Counted from the first letter of the stretch, positions 9,419 through 18,738 are shown. The stretch: 64,000 nt of DNA from Saprospiraceae bacterium (GCA_020629315.1 JAHDDO010000018.1:13732-77731); one strand, 5' to 3'. Notes: a model not told the origin generated them from the sequence alone. Numbers and translations are program-made.

Positions 9419-9727
9419 ATGAAAATTCACATTAAAAAAGGCGACAAAGTCATCGTAATTGCAGGTTCCTCAAAGGGACAGACAGGCGAAGTCTTGAAAG
9501 TAATTCCTTCAAAATACAGAGCTGTTGTTGAAGGAGTAAATATGAAGAAAAAACATACTAAACCAACAAATGATAACCCAGGTGGTATCAATGATATTGA
9601 AGCACCTATCCATATTTCCAATTTAGCAATAGTGGATCCAAGCAGTGGAGAAGCTACAAGAGTTGGTAGACGAATGGAAGAAGGCAAGTTGGTTAGATAT
9701 GCTAAAAAATCAGGAGAAAGAATATAA
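9419..9727 (+). CDS. rplX: 50S ribosomal protein L24
   Basis: L24 is an assembly-initiating 23S rRNA binder near the tunnel exit. The 102-residue protein carries an N-terminal KOW motif ([23 protein letters not shown]) and the downstream signature [14 protein letters not shown]. It is 4 bases after rplN and 2 bases before rplE, indicating translational coupling. Confidence 0.97.
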   Translation: MKIHIKKGDKVIVIAGSSKGQTGEVLKVIPSKYRAVVEGVNMKKKHTKPTNDNPGGINDIEAPIHISNLAIVDPSSGEATRVGRRMEEGKLVRYAKKSGERI

Positions 9728-9729
9728 CT

Positions 9730-10287
9730 ATGAGTTACGTTCCGACATTAAAAAAACATTATAAAGAGGAAGTAATTCCTCAATTAATGGAGAAGTTCCA
9801 ATACAAGAGTATAATGGAAGTTCCAAAGATTGTAAAGGTTTCCTTAAACAGAGGTGTTGGTGGTGCTACCCAAGATAAAAAGTTGGTAGATCACGCCTTG
9901 AGTGAGCTAACCATGATCACAGGCCAAAAAGCTATTCCTTGTCCCGCTAGAAATTCAATATCGAATTTTAAGTTACGTGAAGGCATGATCATTGGTGCAA
10001 AAGTTACCTTACGAAGGAACAGGATGTATGAATTCCTTGACAGATTTGTAAATGTAGCCTTACCTAGGGTTCGTGACTTTAGAGGAATTAACGACAAAAG
10101 TTTTGATGGTAGAGGTAATTATTCAATTGGGATCAAAGAGCAAATCATTTTTCCTGAGATAAACCTCGATAAGGTAAATGCTATCACAGGTTTAGATATA
10201 AGCATTGTTACCACCGCTAAAACAGATGTTGAAGCTTTGGAATTACTTAAATTGATGGGTCTTCCATTCAAAAATCAAAGAAACTAA
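9730..10287 (+). CDS. rplE: 50S ribosomal protein L5
   Basis: L5 binds 5S rRNA and contacts the P-site tRNA. The 185-residue protein has [37 protein letters not shown] and the C-terminal [25 protein letters not shown]. Family length is about 180. Standard spc-operon position between rplX and rpsN. Confidence 0.98.
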   Translation: MSYVPTLKKHYKEEVIPQLMEKFQYKSIMEVPKIVKVSLNRGVGGATQDKKLVDHALSELTMITGQKAIPCPARNSISNFKLREGMIIGAKVTLRRNRMYEFLDRFVNVALPRVRDFRGINDKSFDGRGNYSIGIKEQIIFPEINLDKVNAITGLDISIVTTAKTDVEALELLKLMGLPFKNQRN

Positions 10288-10293
10288 TACGCT

Positions 10294-10563
10294 ATGGCAA
10301 GGAAATCACTAATAGCTAGAGAGGCAAAAAGAGAAAAATTGGTAGCGAAATATGCAGAGTTAAGAGCTCAGCTGAAGAAGGAAGGAAGATGGGACGAATT
10401 AGATAAATTACCAAAGAACTCATCTAAAGTTAGATTACATAATCGATGTAAATTAACGGGTAGACCTAAAGGTTATATGAGGAAATTTGGAATCAATCGG
10501 GTAACATTTAGAAAAATGGCTCTTGAGGGAAAGATTCCTGGTGTAACAAAAGCAAGTTGGTAA
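10294..10563 (+). CDS. rpsN: 30S ribosomal protein S14, zinc-free long form
   Basis: S14 is needed for late 30S head assembly. At 89 residues this is the long form. The two CxxC zinc knuckles of the 61-residue short form are absent: only one Cys remains, in the signature [22 protein letters not shown]. The N-terminal [16 protein letters not shown] is standard. This matches the known zinc-independent class of S14, so no zinc is expected in this subunit protein. Confidence 0.96.
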   Translation: MARKSLIAREAKREKLVAKYAELRAQLKKEGRWDELDKLPKNSSKVRLHNRCKLTGRPKGYMRKFGINRVTFRKMALEGKIPGVTKASW

Positions 10564-10580
10564 GGTTTTAAATTAGAAAA

Positions 10581-10985
10581 ATGGCAGTAACAGATCCAAT
10601 AGCAGATTATTTGACCCGACTACGTAATGCGGGTATGGCCAATCACAGAGTGGTTGAAATTCCTGCATCGAAGCTGAAAAAGCAATTAACAGAAATCTTG
10701 TATGATCAAGGGTATATCCTTAAGTACAAGTTTGCTGATGATGAAGGTCATCAAGGAACAATTAAAATTGCCCTTAAATACTTAAAAGATACTGGCAAGC
10801 ATGTAATTAGAGATATGCAACGAATTTCAAAGCCAGGTCTCAGAAAGTATGCAGGCGCCAATGAAATTCCAAGAGTTATAAATGGCTTGGGAACAGTGGT
10901 TGTATCAACATCAAAAGGCCTAATGTCAGGTAAAGATGCAGAACGCCAGCGATTAGGAGGCGAACTAATTTGTTACGTATATTAA
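10581..10985 (+). CDS. rpsH: 30S ribosomal protein S8
   Basis: S8 binds the central domain of 16S rRNA; in E. coli it also represses the spc operon. The 134-residue protein has TDPIADYLTRLRNAG at the N-terminus and the C-terminal RNA-binding signature VVSTSKGLMSGKDAERQRLGGELICYVY. Ordinary length and position. Confidence 0.98.
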   Translation: MAVTDPIADYLTRLRNAGMANHRVVEIPASKLKKQLTEILYDQGYILKYKFADDEGHQGTIKIALKYLKDTGKHVIRDMQRISKPGLRKYAGANEIPRVINGLGTVVVSTSKGLMSGKDAERQRLGGELICYVY

Positions 10986-11011
10986 TTTCGAACTATTAAA
11001 AGCAGAATACA

Positions 11012-11566
11012 ATGTCTAGGATAGGGAAATCACCCATAACAATAGTTGACGGAGTAAATATTGACATTTCTCAAGGAAACTTAGTTACTGTTAAGGGACC
11101 AAAAGGAGAATTGACACAACAAGTGCACCCAGATTTGACACTTAATATAGAAGATGGGGTGTTGAGTGTGGAGCGTCCGACTGAGCAAAAGCGACATAAA
11201 GCAATGCACGGTTTGTATAGGACATTGATTAATAATATGGTGATTGGTGTATCTACAGGATATGTAAAAGAACTTGAACTGATCGGTGTAGGTTATAGAG
11301 CTAATAGCACAGGTAATTTATTGGAATTGGCCCTTGGATATTCTCACCCAATTTATTTTGCTATACCTGCAGAGGTGAAATTGACGACTGAAATGGAGAA
11401 AGGTAGACCGCCTTTAATACGATTAGAAAGTCATGATAAGCAATTGATCGGACAGATTGCATCAAAAATTAGATCCTTCAGAAAGCCTGAGCCATATAAG
11501 GGTAAAGGTGTGAAGTATAAAGATGAAATTTTAAGAAGAAAAGCTGGTAAAACAGCGGCTAAATAA
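11012..11566 (+). CDS. rplF: 50S ribosomal protein L6
   Basis: L6 lies near the sarcin-ricin loop and the factor-binding site. The 184-residue protein has the N-terminal SRIGKSPI and the C-terminal L6 signature PEPYKGKGVKYKDEILRRKAGKTA. Two L6 domains are expected from the length. It is 26 bases after rpsH. Confidence 0.98.
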   Translation: MSRIGKSPITIVDGVNIDISQGNLVTVKGPKGELTQQVHPDLTLNIEDGVLSVERPTEQKRHKAMHGLYRTLINNMVIGVSTGYVKELELIGVGYRANSTGNLLELALGYSHPIYFAIPAEVKLTTEMEKGRPPLIRLESHDKQLIGQIASKIRSFRKPEPYKGKGVKYKDEILRRKAGKTAAK

Positions 11567-11585
11567 TAAATAATTCGTTTGGCAC

Positions 11586-11921
11586 ATGGGTAAATTAACT
11601 AAACGGCAGAAGATTAAGTTTCGAATTAGAAAATCAATATCTGGGACATCAGATAAGCCGAGACTTTCTGTATTTAAAAGTAATAAGAGCATTTACTGTC
11701 AACTTATTGATGATGTGAATGGGATCACTATCGCAAGTGCTGATTCTAAAGGTCTTTCGGGAGCAAAGAATGAGCAAGCATCACAAGTTGGGAAATCAAT
11801 TGCAGAGAAAGCTAAAGCAGCTAACATTGACTCTGTGGTATTTGACAGGAATGGTTATATTTTTCACGGTAGAATCAAATCACTAGCTGATGGTGCTAGA
11901 GAAGCCGGTTTAGCATTTTAA
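11586..11921 (+). CDS. rplR: 50S ribosomal protein L18
   Basis: L18 binds 5S rRNA together with L5. The 111-residue protein has an Arg/Lys-rich N-terminus ([18 protein letters not shown]), [19 protein letters not shown] and the C-terminal signature [26 protein letters not shown]. Standard rplF-rplR-rpsE order. Confidence 0.97.
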   Translation: MGKLTKRQKIKFRIRKSISGTSDKPRLSVFKSNKSIYCQLIDDVNGITIASADSKGLSGAKNEQASQVGKSIAEKAKAANIDSVVFDRNGYIFHGRIKSLADGAREAGLAF

Positions 11922-11932
11922 TTTATTAGAAT

Positions 11933-12451
11933 ATGAAGAAGAATCAGAACAGAATAAACCCTGCTGAGGTTACTGACTTAAAGGAAAAGTTGGTAAAGCT
12001 TAATCGTGTAGCGAAAGTTACAAAAGGGGGTAGAACGTTTAGCTTCTCAGCTCTAGTTGTAGTTGGAGACGGTAATGGCCTAGTAGGACATGGTCTTGGT
12101 AAAGCTAGAGATGTGTCAGAATCTATTGCAAAAGCTGTAGATGATGCCAAGAAAAGTATGGTGAAAGTGCCTATTTTAAACGGAACGATTCCTCATGAGC
12201 AAAAGGGTAAATATGGTGCAGGTAAAGTACTATTGAAGCCAGCTTCTGATGGTACGGGTGTAATTGCGGGTGGAGCTATGAGAGCAGTGTTAGAAATAGC
12301 AGGCGTTCAAAACGTATTAGCTAAGTCTCAAGGGTCTGCGAATCCACACAATGTTGTTAAAGCAACAATTGATGCTCTTACTCAGATGAGAAGCCCAGAT
12401 CAGGTAGCTCGTGAAAGAGGTATCACTATGAAGAAATTATTTGAAGGATAA
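11933..12451 (+). CDS. rpsE: 30S ribosomal protein S5
   Basis: S5 helps control decoding fidelity and forms part of the mRNA entry channel. The 172-residue protein has [30 protein letters not shown], covering the region linked to spectinomycin sensitivity (VTKGGR). It also has the C-terminal domain with [24 protein letters not shown]. Followed 18 bases later by rpmD. Confidence 0.98.
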   Translation: MKKNQNRINPAEVTDLKEKLVKLNRVAKVTKGGRTFSFSALVVVGDGNGLVGHGLGKARDVSESIAKAVDDAKKSMVKVPILNGTIPHEQKGKYGAGKVLLKPASDGTGVIAGGAMRAVLEIAGVQNVLAKSQGSANPHNVVKATIDALTQMRSPDQVARERGITMKKLFEG

Positions 12452-12469
12452 TATCAAACTTGATATCCA

Positions 12470-12649
12470 ATGAAAAAAGTAAGATTAACCCTAGTAAAAA
12501 GTGTCATAGATAGACCTAGATCTCAAAAAGATACGGTAAAGGCATTGGGATTACGTAGAATGCATCATTCAATTGAAAAAGATGTAAATGACCAGGTAAT
12601 GGGTATGATCAATAAAGTTTCTCACCTTCTTAAGGTGGAAGAACTTTAA
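12470..12649 (+). CDS. rpmD: 50S ribosomal protein L30
   Basis: A 59-residue reading frame between rpsE and rplO, shorter than many annotation cut-offs. Reading from ATG at 12470 to TAA at 12647-12649, it starts MKKVRLTLVKSVIDRP, continues QKDTVKALGLRRMHHS and ends KVSHLLKVEEL. This is the L30 fold and its characteristic LGLRRMHH-type segment. Family length is about 58-60. The place, rpsE-rpmD-rplO, is exactly that of spc operons elsewhere. Confidence 0.96.
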   Translation: MKKVRLTLVKSVIDRPRSQKDTVKALGLRRMHHSIEKDVNDQVMGMINKVSHLLKVEEL

Positions 12650-12663
12650 TAATATTTAGAATT

Positions 12664-13110
12664 ATGGAATTGAATAATCTTAGACCAGCAAAAGGCTCTG
12701 TTAAGAATAAGAAAAGAGTTGCAAGAGGACAAGGATCGGGAAGAGGAGGCACTTCAACAAGAGGTCATAAAGGCGCTAAATCTAGATCTGGGTACAGCCG
12801 TAAATTAAATTTTGAAGGTGGACAAATGCCCCTTCAAATGCGATTGCCTAAGCGTGGATTTAAAAATCCTAATAGAGAACCATTTGTTCCAGTAAATGTT
12901 TCAGATTTAAATGCTATTGCTGAAAAGCATGGTGTAAGTGAAATCAGCACCCAAAAGCTGTATGAGTTAGGATATATTAAGAAAAATGATAAAGTTAAGG
13001 TTTTAGGAGACGGAGAACTAAATCGTTCCTTAACTTTGAGTGTAAATGCAATCTCAGCTAAGGGTAAAGAAATCGTTGAATCTAAAGGAGGTTCAGTTAC
13101 ACTTATATAA
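12664..13110 (+). CDS. rplO: 50S ribosomal protein L15
   Basis: L15 is a late-assembly 50S protein. The 148-residue protein has the Gly/Arg-rich N-terminal half (KKRVARGQGSGRGGTSTRGHKGAKSRSG), FEGGQMPLQMRLPKRGF, and the C-terminal domain ending SAKGKEIVESKGGSVTLI. It is 9 bases upstream of secY, as in other spc operons. Confidence 0.98.
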   Translation: MELNNLRPAKGSVKNKKRVARGQGSGRGGTSTRGHKGAKSRSGYSRKLNFEGGQMPLQMRLPKRGFKNPNREPFVPVNVSDLNAIAEKHGVSEISTQKLYELGYIKKNDKVKVLGDGELNRSLTLSVNAISAKGKEIVESKGGSVTLI

Positions 13111-13119
13111 GCTTTTAAG

Positions 13120-14478
13120 ATGAAGAAATTTTTTGAGACACTTCAAAATATTTGGAAGATTAAGGAATTGCGTGAGCGTTTATTGTTTACGTTATTATTG
13201 TTAGGTGTATACCGCCTAGGTTCTTTTATTGTTCTTCCAGGTGTTAATGCGGATGCCATACAGAATAGTATTGGCGGAAATGCAAGTGATTTATTAGGAT
13301 TAATCAATGCATTCACAGGTGGAGCCTTTGGGCAAGCGGCTATTTTCGCATTGGGTATCATGCCTTATATAACGGCGTCGATTATCATCCAGTTATTGGG
13401 TTTTGGTGTCCCATACTTTCAACGTCTTCAGCAAAAAGAAGGTGAGTCAGGACGTAAGAAATTGACACAAATCACTAGAATACTTACGGTATTAATTACC
13501 TTAGTTCAAGGTGGTGGATATTTAACTTATATTGCTTCTCAACCCGGCGCTATATATGAAGGGATGCCGCAGTCTATTTTCTTCATCTCAGGAATAATCA
13601 TTCTCTCAACAGGTACCATTTTCGCAATGTGGTTGGGTGAAAAAATTACAGATAGAGGTGTTGGAAATGGTATTTCATTATTAATCATGATTGGTATTAT
13701 TGCCTCTTTACCATCTGTTTTTGTTGCTGAACTTCAATCTAAGATCCAGAGCAATCTCTTTATGTTCATTATTGAAATGGTGATTTTCTTTGCTATTGTT
13801 TTAGTCACTATTTTAATTATTCAAGGTATTAGAAGAATTCCGCTTCAATTTGCTAAGCGAATGGTAGGAAGAGCGAGTGGAAATATACCCGTGCAAGGTG
13901 TTCGTGATTTTATACCATTAAAAGTGAATGCTGCAGGGGTAATGCCTATAATCTTTGCTCAGGCAATCATGTTCTTACCTGTAACGGTTGCACAATGGTT
14001 TGATCCAAATGCTAATTCTAGCTTATTAACTAGTTTGGCAGATTGGAAATCAATCCCATACAATATTATATTCTTCATTCTTGTTGTTGTTTTCACGTAT
14101 GTGTATACGGCACTTTTAGTTAATCCTCAGCAATATGCAGAATATCTTAAAAGACAAAATGCGTTTATCCCGGGTATTAAGCCTGGAAAACAAACGCAAG
14201 ATTACATAGATACATTAACATCGCGAATCACATTCCCTGGTTCACTTTTCTTAGGATTAATCTCAATATTCCCTGCATTAATTGGGGCGTCTATTGGCGT
14301 TAATGATGGGTTTGCGTTGTTCTTTGGGGGAACGTCTCTTCTAATCTTGGTTGGTGTAGTTTTAGACACACTAGACCAGATAAACTCTTATCTATTAATG
14401 CGTAAGTATGATGGATTAGTTAAGTCTGGGAAGATTAAAGGTAAGAGTGGTGTCCAACCAATAGGAGCAGGAATGTAA
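13120..14478 (+). CDS. secY: Protein translocase channel SecY
   Basis: SecY is the channel of the Sec translocase in the inner membrane. The 452-residue protein has the ten hydrophobic segments expected. It has the conserved first segment RLLFTLLLLGVYRLGSFIVLPGV, the MPYITASIIIQLL motif in segment 2, the cytosolic-loop motif KVNAAGVMPIIFAQ, and a YLKRQNAFIPGIKPG segment before segment 9. It is co-transcribed with ribosomal genes upstream and map-infA downstream, as in the usual spc operon. Confidence 0.98.
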   Translation: MKKFFETLQNIWKIKELRERLLFTLLLLGVYRLGSFIVLPGVNADAIQNSIGGNASDLLGLINAFTGGAFGQAAIFALGIMPYITASIIIQLLGFGVPYFQRLQQKEGESGRKKLTQITRILTVLITLVQGGGYLTYIASQPGAIYEGMPQSIFFISGIIILSTGTIFAMWLGEKITDRGVGNGISLLIMIGIIASLPSVFVAELQSKIQSNLFMFIIEMVIFFAIVLVTILIIQGIRRIPLQFAKRMVGRASGNIPVQGVRDFIPLKVNAAGVMPIIFAQAIMFLPVTVAQWFDPNANSSLLTSLADWKSIPYNIIFFILVVVFTYVYTALLVNPQQYAEYLKRQNAFIPGIKPGKQTQDYIDTLTSRITFPGSLFLGLISIFPALIGASIGVNDGFALFFGGTSLLILVGVVLDTLDQINSYLLMRKYDGLVKSGKIKGKSGVQPIGAGM

Positions 14479-14490
14479 TTTCTGTCCTGT

Positions 14491-15300
14491 ATGATTTATC
14501 TAAAATCTTCCGAAGAAATAGAATTAATCCGAAAGAGTTGCTTATTAGTAAGTAAGACTCTGGCTCACGTAGGTACTATAATAAAACCTGGTGTTACGGG
14601 AAAATTTCTAGATACTGAAGCCGAAGCGTTTATTCGGGATCACGGTGCTGAACCAGGGTTCAAAGATTACAATGGATTTCCAGCCACCTTATGTATAAGT
14701 ATGAATGAAGCCGTCGTTCATGGTATTCCCACTGAGGAGGAGATTAAAGAAAATGATATACTAAGCATAGATTGTGGAGTATACTGGGATAGTTTTTACG
14801 GTGACTCCGCATTTACTTTTGCAATGCCTCATGTTTCAGACGAGATCATTGATTTAATGCATGCTACCAATGATTCCTTGTATTTAGGAATAGAACAAGT
14901 TAAACCAGAAGCAAGAGTAGGAAATGTGAGCCATGCAATACAGAAGTTTATAGAAAAGGATAAAAACTACAGTATAGTAAGAGAATTAGTAGGGCATGGA
15001 ATTGGGAGGAACCTACATGAAGGTCCAGAAGTGCCTAATTATGGAAGACGAGGTTTTGGCCCTAAAATGAAAGAAGGTTTAGTGATTGCTATTGAACCAA
15101 TGGTGAATATGGGCAAGCGACATGTAAGACAATCAGATGACGGGTGGACTATCGTGACTAGAGATGGTAAACCATCGGCTCATTTTGAACATACAGTTGC
15201 AGTTACAAAAGAAGGTGTGGACATTTTGTCTAACCATGATATGGTAGAAAAAGCAGTGAAAAATAACGGTGAAATCAAGACTTTTTCGAGAAAAAGTTAG
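14491..15300 (+). CDS. map: Methionine aminopeptidase, type I
   Basis: Removes the initiator methionine from nascent proteins. The 269-residue protein has all metal ligands of the type I enzyme: Asp94 (SIDCG), Asp105 (YGDSAF), His169 (VGHGIG), Glu202 (IEPM) and Glu233 (FEHTVAV). His78 of the substrate pocket is also present. No N-terminal zinc-finger extension is seen. It lies 12 bases after secY and 23 bases before infA, the common location in Gram-positives and Bacteroidota. Confidence 0.97.
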   Translation: MIYLKSSEEIELIRKSCLLVSKTLAHVGTIIKPGVTGKFLDTEAEAFIRDHGAEPGFKDYNGFPATLCISMNEAVVHGIPTEEEIKENDILSIDCGVYWDSFYGDSAFTFAMPHVSDEIIDLMHATNDSLYLGIEQVKPEARVGNVSHAIQKFIEKDKNYSIVRELVGHGIGRNLHEGPEVPNYGRRGFGPKMKEGLVIAIEPMVNMGKRHVRQSDDGWTIVTRDGKPSAHFEHTVAVTKEGVDILSNHDMVEKAVKNNGEIKTFSRKS

Positions 15301-15323
15301 ATATTTGCACTCCAATTTTGAGT

Positions 15324-15542
15324 ATGGCTAAACAAGAACTAATAAAATTAGACGGAACGATAGACGAAGCGTTGTCTAATGCTATGTTCAGAGTGAGATT
15401 GGAAAATGATCATTTGATCGTGGCAACCATATCTGGAAAGATGCGCATGCACTACATAAGAATCCTTCCTGGAGACAAGGTAGCCGTTGAAATGTCCCCT
15501 TATGATTTGACTAGGGGAAGAATAACATATAGATACAAATAA
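15324..15542 (+). CDS. infA: Translation initiation factor IF-1
   Basis: IF-1 is an OB-fold factor that blocks the A site during initiation. The ATG at 15324 gives [13 protein letters not shown] and 72 residues, exactly the family length. A TTG two codons upstream is in frame but would add only two residues, so the ATG is preferred. Core motifs are [20 protein letters not shown] and [24 protein letters not shown]. The following rpmJ starts 6 bases later. Confidence 0.97.
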   Translation: MAKQELIKLDGTIDEALSNAMFRVRLENDHLIVATISGKMRMHYIRILPGDKVAVEMSPYDLTRGRITYRYK

Positions 15543-15548
15543 GGTAAG

Positions 15549-15665
15549 ATGAAAGTAAAAGCATCTATCAAGAAAAGATCTGCAGACTGCAAGATCATTA
15601 GACGTCACGGAAAGTTATTCGTGATTAATAAGAAGAATCCAAGGTTTAAACAAAGACAGGGTTAA
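15549..15665 (+). CDS. rpmJ: 50S ribosomal protein L36, without the zinc ligands
   Basis: A 38-residue reading frame from ATG at 15549 to TAA at 15663-15665, between infA and rpsM, the normal place for rpmJ. It starts [21 protein letters not shown] and ends NPRFKQRQG. Of the usual C-C-C-H zinc site only the second Cys remains (Cys14); the others are Ser, Asn and Arg. The protein is therefore of the non-zinc-binding class of L36. Confidence 0.95.
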   Translation: MKVKASIKKRSADCKIIRRHGKLFVINKKNPRFKQRQG

Positions 15666-15670
15666 TAGTT

Positions 15671-16048
15671 ATGGCAAGATTAGCAGGTGTAGATTTACCA
15701 AAAAATAAGAGAGGTGTAATTGGCCTTACTTATATCTATGGTATTGGTCGTTCAAGAGCTTCCAAAATTTTGACAGATTTAGGAATTGACGGTAATAAGA
15801 AGGTCAAGGATTGGGAAGATGATGAGATCAAGCGTTTGGCAGTAACATTGCAAAATGATTACACATTGGAAGGTGAGCTTCGTAGTGAAGTGCAAATGAA
15901 CATTAAACGTTTGATGGACATTGCAAGTTACAGAGGATTGCGCCACAGAAAAGGTCTTCCTGTAAGAGGTCAGAATACGCAAACCAATGCTCGTACTAGA
16001 AAAGGTAAGAGGAAGACAGTTGCTAACAAGAAGAAAGCTACTAAATAA
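15671..16048 (+). CDS. rpsM: 30S ribosomal protein S13
   Basis: S13 forms head-to-50S bridges and contacts the P-site tRNA. The 125-residue protein has [29 protein letters not shown] at the N-terminus and the signature [26 protein letters not shown] with a basic tail. It begins 5 bases after rpmJ, starting the alpha block. Confidence 0.98.
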   Translation: MARLAGVDLPKNKRGVIGLTYIYGIGRSRASKILTDLGIDGNKKVKDWEDDEIKRLAVTLQNDYTLEGELRSEVQMNIKRLMDIASYRGLRHRKGLPVRGQNTQTNARTRKGKRKTVANKKKATK

Positions 16049-16066
16049 TAAATAGGAATTTAGAGA

Positions 16067-16453
16067 ATGGCAAAGGCACGAAAAGTAAAGAAACGTAAAG
16101 TTGTTGTCGAACCAGAAGGTCTGGTTTATATCAAAGCAAGTTTCAACAATATTATTATATCTGTTACCAATAAGGCAGGGCAAGTTATTTCTTGGGCATC
16201 GGCTGGAAAAGCAGGATTTAGAGGTTCAAAGAAAAACACACCTTATGCTGCACAGGTTGCAGCAGCGGATGCGGGACAGGTTGCATTTGATGCTGGTATG
16301 CGTTATGCTGAAGTTTATGTTAAAGGTCCAGGATCTGGTCGTGAAGCAGCTATTCGTGCATTAGACAACTTGGGGATAAAAATCACCCGAATTAAAGATA
16401 TTACACCGATACCTCATAATGGGTGTAGACCTCCAAAGAAAAGAAGAGTATAA
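16067..16453 (+). CDS. rpsK: 30S ribosomal protein S11
   Basis: S11 lines the mRNA exit region of the 30S platform. The 128-residue protein has the usual basic N-terminus, [17 protein letters not shown], the central [22 protein letters not shown] and the C-terminal [19 protein letters not shown] 264-base frame overlapping it in another phase was judged a shadow. Confidence 0.98.
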   Translation: MAKARKVKKRKVVVEPEGLVYIKASFNNIIISVTNKAGQVISWASAGKAGFRGSKKNTPYAAQVAAADAGQVAFDAGMRYAEVYVKGPGSGREAAIRALDNLGIKITRIKDITPIPHNGCRPPKKRRV

Positions 16454-16477
16454 TCAACATTAAACCATCGTTATTCA

Positions 16478-17089
16478 ATGGCAAGATATACAGGTCCTAC
16501 TACTAAGAAAGCAAGAAAATTTGGCGAGGCTATTTATGGTCCTGACAAAAGCTTTGAAAGAAGAAAATATCCTCCCGGTCAACATGGAACCGGAAAAAGA
16601 AGAAGACAAAAGTCTGATTATGCTTTACAGCTAAATGAAAAGCAGAAAGCAAAATATACATATGGACTGTTAGAAAGACAGTTCCGTAATCTATTTAAAT
16701 CGGCAGCGTCTAAGAAAGGAGTAACTGGTACAGTGCTTTTACAATTCTTAGAATCTCGGTTGGATAACACGGTATATAGATTAGGCTTGGCTCCAACAAG
16801 AAGAGCAGCAAGACAATTAGTTACCCATAAACATATATTGTTAAATGGTGTTCTAACAAATATCCCATCAGCTTTGCTTAAACCAGGCGATGTTGTTTCC
16901 ATAAGAAACAAATCGGCTCATATGGAAGTTATCCAGAATGCTGTACGTTCCACTCCAAGTGTCAGTAAATGGGCTTGGTTAGAATGGAATAGCGAAAAAA
17001 TGGAAGGTAAGTTTTTAGAATATCCGGAAAGAGATAATATTCCGGAGAAGATCAATGAGCAATTGATCGTCGAACTTTATTCTAAGTAA
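16478..17089 (+). CDS. rpsD: 30S ribosomal protein S4
   Basis: S4 is a primary 16S rRNA binder and part of the mRNA entry helicase. The 203-residue protein has an S4 RNA-binding domain ([31 protein letters not shown]). It lacks the N-terminal zinc Cys cluster seen in some bacteria. A hairpin with a T-run follows immediately after the stop, before rpoA. Confidence 0.98.
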   Translation: MARYTGPTTKKARKFGEAIYGPDKSFERRKYPPGQHGTGKRRRQKSDYALQLNEKQKAKYTYGLLERQFRNLFKSAASKKGVTGTVLLQFLESRLDNTVYRLGLAPTRRAARQLVTHKHILLNGVLTNIPSALLKPGDVVSIRNKSAHMEVIQNAVRSTPSVSKWAWLEWNSEKMEGKFLEYPERDNIPEKINEQLIVELYSK

Positions 17090-17090
17090 A

Positions 17091-17124
17091 AGCAAGGTGT
17101 CCTTCGGGATGCCTTAGCGTTTTT
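17091..17124 (+). terminator. Hairpin terminator or attenuator between rpsD and rpoA
   Basis: Stem AAGGTGTCC (17094-17102), loop TTCG, stem GGATGCCTT (17107-17115). All nine positions pair, two of them as G-U wobbles. It is followed by AGCG and five T (17120-17124). The UUCG tetraloop and T-run make it look like an intrinsic terminator. rpoA has no clear promoter of its own in the 29 bases that remain, so partial read-through is more likely than full termination. Confidence 0.7.
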
Positions 17125-17153
17125 ATTAAATCATCTTAAGCCACGTTACCTTT

Positions 17154-18152
17154 ATGAACTTATTGAATTTTCAAAAGCCAAATAAGATTCTTCTTCAAAA
17201 AGCCACTGAATTTGAAGGATCATTTGAGTTCAAGCCTTTAGAACCAGGTTTTGGTCAAACTATCGGTAACTCGATAAGAAGAGTATTGCTATCCTCTTTA
17301 GAAGGGTATGCAATTTCTGCTATTCGAATTGCAGGAGTTGATCACGAATTTTCCACAATTAAAGGAGTTGTAGAAGATGTTGTGGATATAATTTTGAATC
17401 TTAAGCAAGTAAGATTAAAGCCGATAAATACGGATGATTCTGCTTCAGAAGAAAAAATCTATTTGACAATTACTGGAAAAGATCAGTTTCTAGCATCAGA
17501 CATAGAAGCACATACTAATGTGTTTAAAGTAATGAACCCAGAAATGGTTATCTGTAATATGGAGACAACTGTAAACCTTGAGATCGAGTTATCGATTTCA
17601 AAAGGTAGAGGTTATGTTCCAGCTTCAGAAACACAACCAAAGGATGCGCCTATTGGCGTTATACCTATTGATGCCATCTACACACCTATTAAAAAGGTTT
17701 CTTATAAAGTAGAGAGCACAAGGGTTGGACAAAGAACGGATTACGAACAACTAAATCTTTTCATCCAAACGGATGGCACCATACATCCTGAAGATGCTGT
17801 AAAAGAAGCTTCAAAAATATTGATTCAACATTTAATGTTAATCACGGATGAGAACATAACCTTTGATGATGCTTCTACAAGAGAAGATAATATTGTAGAT
17901 GAGCATATCCTTCATATGCGTAAATTATTAAAAACTAGCCTTGAAGATTTAGATCTATCAGTTAGAGCATATAACTGTTTAAAAGCAGCTAAGATTAATA
18001 GTTTAGGTGAAGTTGTAAAATATGACATGCATGAGTTATTGAAGTTTAGAAACTTTGGTAAAAAATCATTGGTAGAGATAGAAGAACTGCTCCAGAATAA
18101 AGGTTTAACCTTTGGAATGGACTTATCTAAATACAAATTAGACGAAGAGTAA
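17154..18152 (+). CDS. rpoA: DNA-directed RNA polymerase alpha subunit
   Basis: Alpha dimerises to start RNA polymerase assembly and binds promoter UP elements and activators. The 332-residue protein has the N-terminal domain with EPGFGQTIGNSIRRVLLSSLEGYA and the dimer/insert region up to about residue 235. A linker follows, then the C-terminal domain with the DNA-contact motif VRAYNCLKAAKI near residues 270-281 and FGKKSLVEIEELL. Length is normal for the phylum. It is separated from rpsD by a hairpin. Confidence 0.98.
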   Translation: MNLLNFQKPNKILLQKATEFEGSFEFKPLEPGFGQTIGNSIRRVLLSSLEGYAISAIRIAGVDHEFSTIKGVVEDVVDIILNLKQVRLKPINTDDSASEEKIYLTITGKDQFLASDIEAHTNVFKVMNPEMVICNMETTVNLEIELSISKGRGYVPASETQPKDAPIGVIPIDAIYTPIKKVSYKVESTRVGQRTDYEQLNLFIQTDGTIHPEDAVKEASKILIQHLMLITDENITFDDASTREDNIVDEHILHMRKLLKTSLEDLDLSVRAYNCLKAAKINSLGEVVKYDMHELLKFRNFGKKSLVEIEELLQNKGLTFGMDLSKYKLDEE

Positions 18153-18270
18153 AAAAGACGTCGCGTTGACTTGGCTGCTTTGCCAGACGTATTGTAAATA
18201 GTATTAACTCATCCGACATATGATTAAGTCAGCAAAATCAATCGGAAAGTGATACACTCAATAAGTAAAA
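18153..18270 (+). other. rpoA-rplQ intergenic leader with weak hairpin
   Basis: This 118-base gap is the longest within the ribosomal cluster. ACGTC (18158-18162) can pair with GACGT (18186-18190), enclosing TGGC/GCCA (18172-18175 with 18182-18185). No exact TAnnTTTG promoter was found. It may be a regulatory leader for rplQ, but the pairing is short and could be chance. Confidence 0.3.
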
Positions 18271-18735
18271 ATGAGACACGGTAAGAAATTTAACCACCTA
18301 GGTCGAAAAAAGGGTCATAGAGTTGCACTTCTTAAAAACCTAGCAAATGCATTAATTGAACATAAGAGAATTAATACAACCTTAGCAAAAGCTAAGTCTC
18401 TTAGAGTTTATGTTGAGCCTTTAGTAACTAAAGCAAAAACCAACACCACCCACTCAAGAAGGATGGTGTTCAGATACCTTCAAAACAAAGATTCAATTAA
18501 CGAATTATTTGGACCGATTGCAGATAAAGTAGGTCAAAGACCCGGAGGTTATACAAGAGTTATTAAGACAGGTACTCGTAAAGGGGATGGTGCAGAAATG
18601 GCAATGATAGAATTTGTAGACTTCAACGATCTTATGTTGACGGCTGGATCTAGCAAGAAAGGAAGGTCACGAAGAGGTAGAAAGAAGTCTTCTAAGGCAG
18701 CTGTACCACCTGTGGTAACACAAGAAGAAGAATAA
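18271..18735 (+). CDS. rplQ: 50S ribosomal protein L17, C-terminally extended
   Basis: L17 binds near the tunnel exit. The L17 core occupies residues 1-120, with [29 protein letters not shown] and the C-terminal [13 protein letters not shown]. The protein is 154 residues against about 120-127 in many bacteria. The extra part is a basic tail ([16 protein letters not shown]) ending in Glu residues. It ends the ribosomal super-operon and is followed by a strong terminator. Confidence 0.97.
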   Translation: MRHGKKFNHLGRKKGHRVALLKNLANALIEHKRINTTLAKAKSLRVYVEPLVTKAKTNTTHSRRMVFRYLQNKDSINELFGPIADKVGQRPGGYTRVIKTGTRKGDGAEMAMIEFVDFNDLMLTAGSSKKGRSRRGRKKSSKAAVPPVVTQEEE

Positions 18736-18738
18736 TTA

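Noticed and set aside
16101-16364. Second reading frame inside rpsK
   Set aside because: An alternative phase of a strongly conserved gene; the peptide has no recognisable features.
17147-17154. TACCTTTA as an rpoA promoter
   Set aside because: The last base does not match the consensus and the box runs into the rpoA start codon, leaving no room for a leader.
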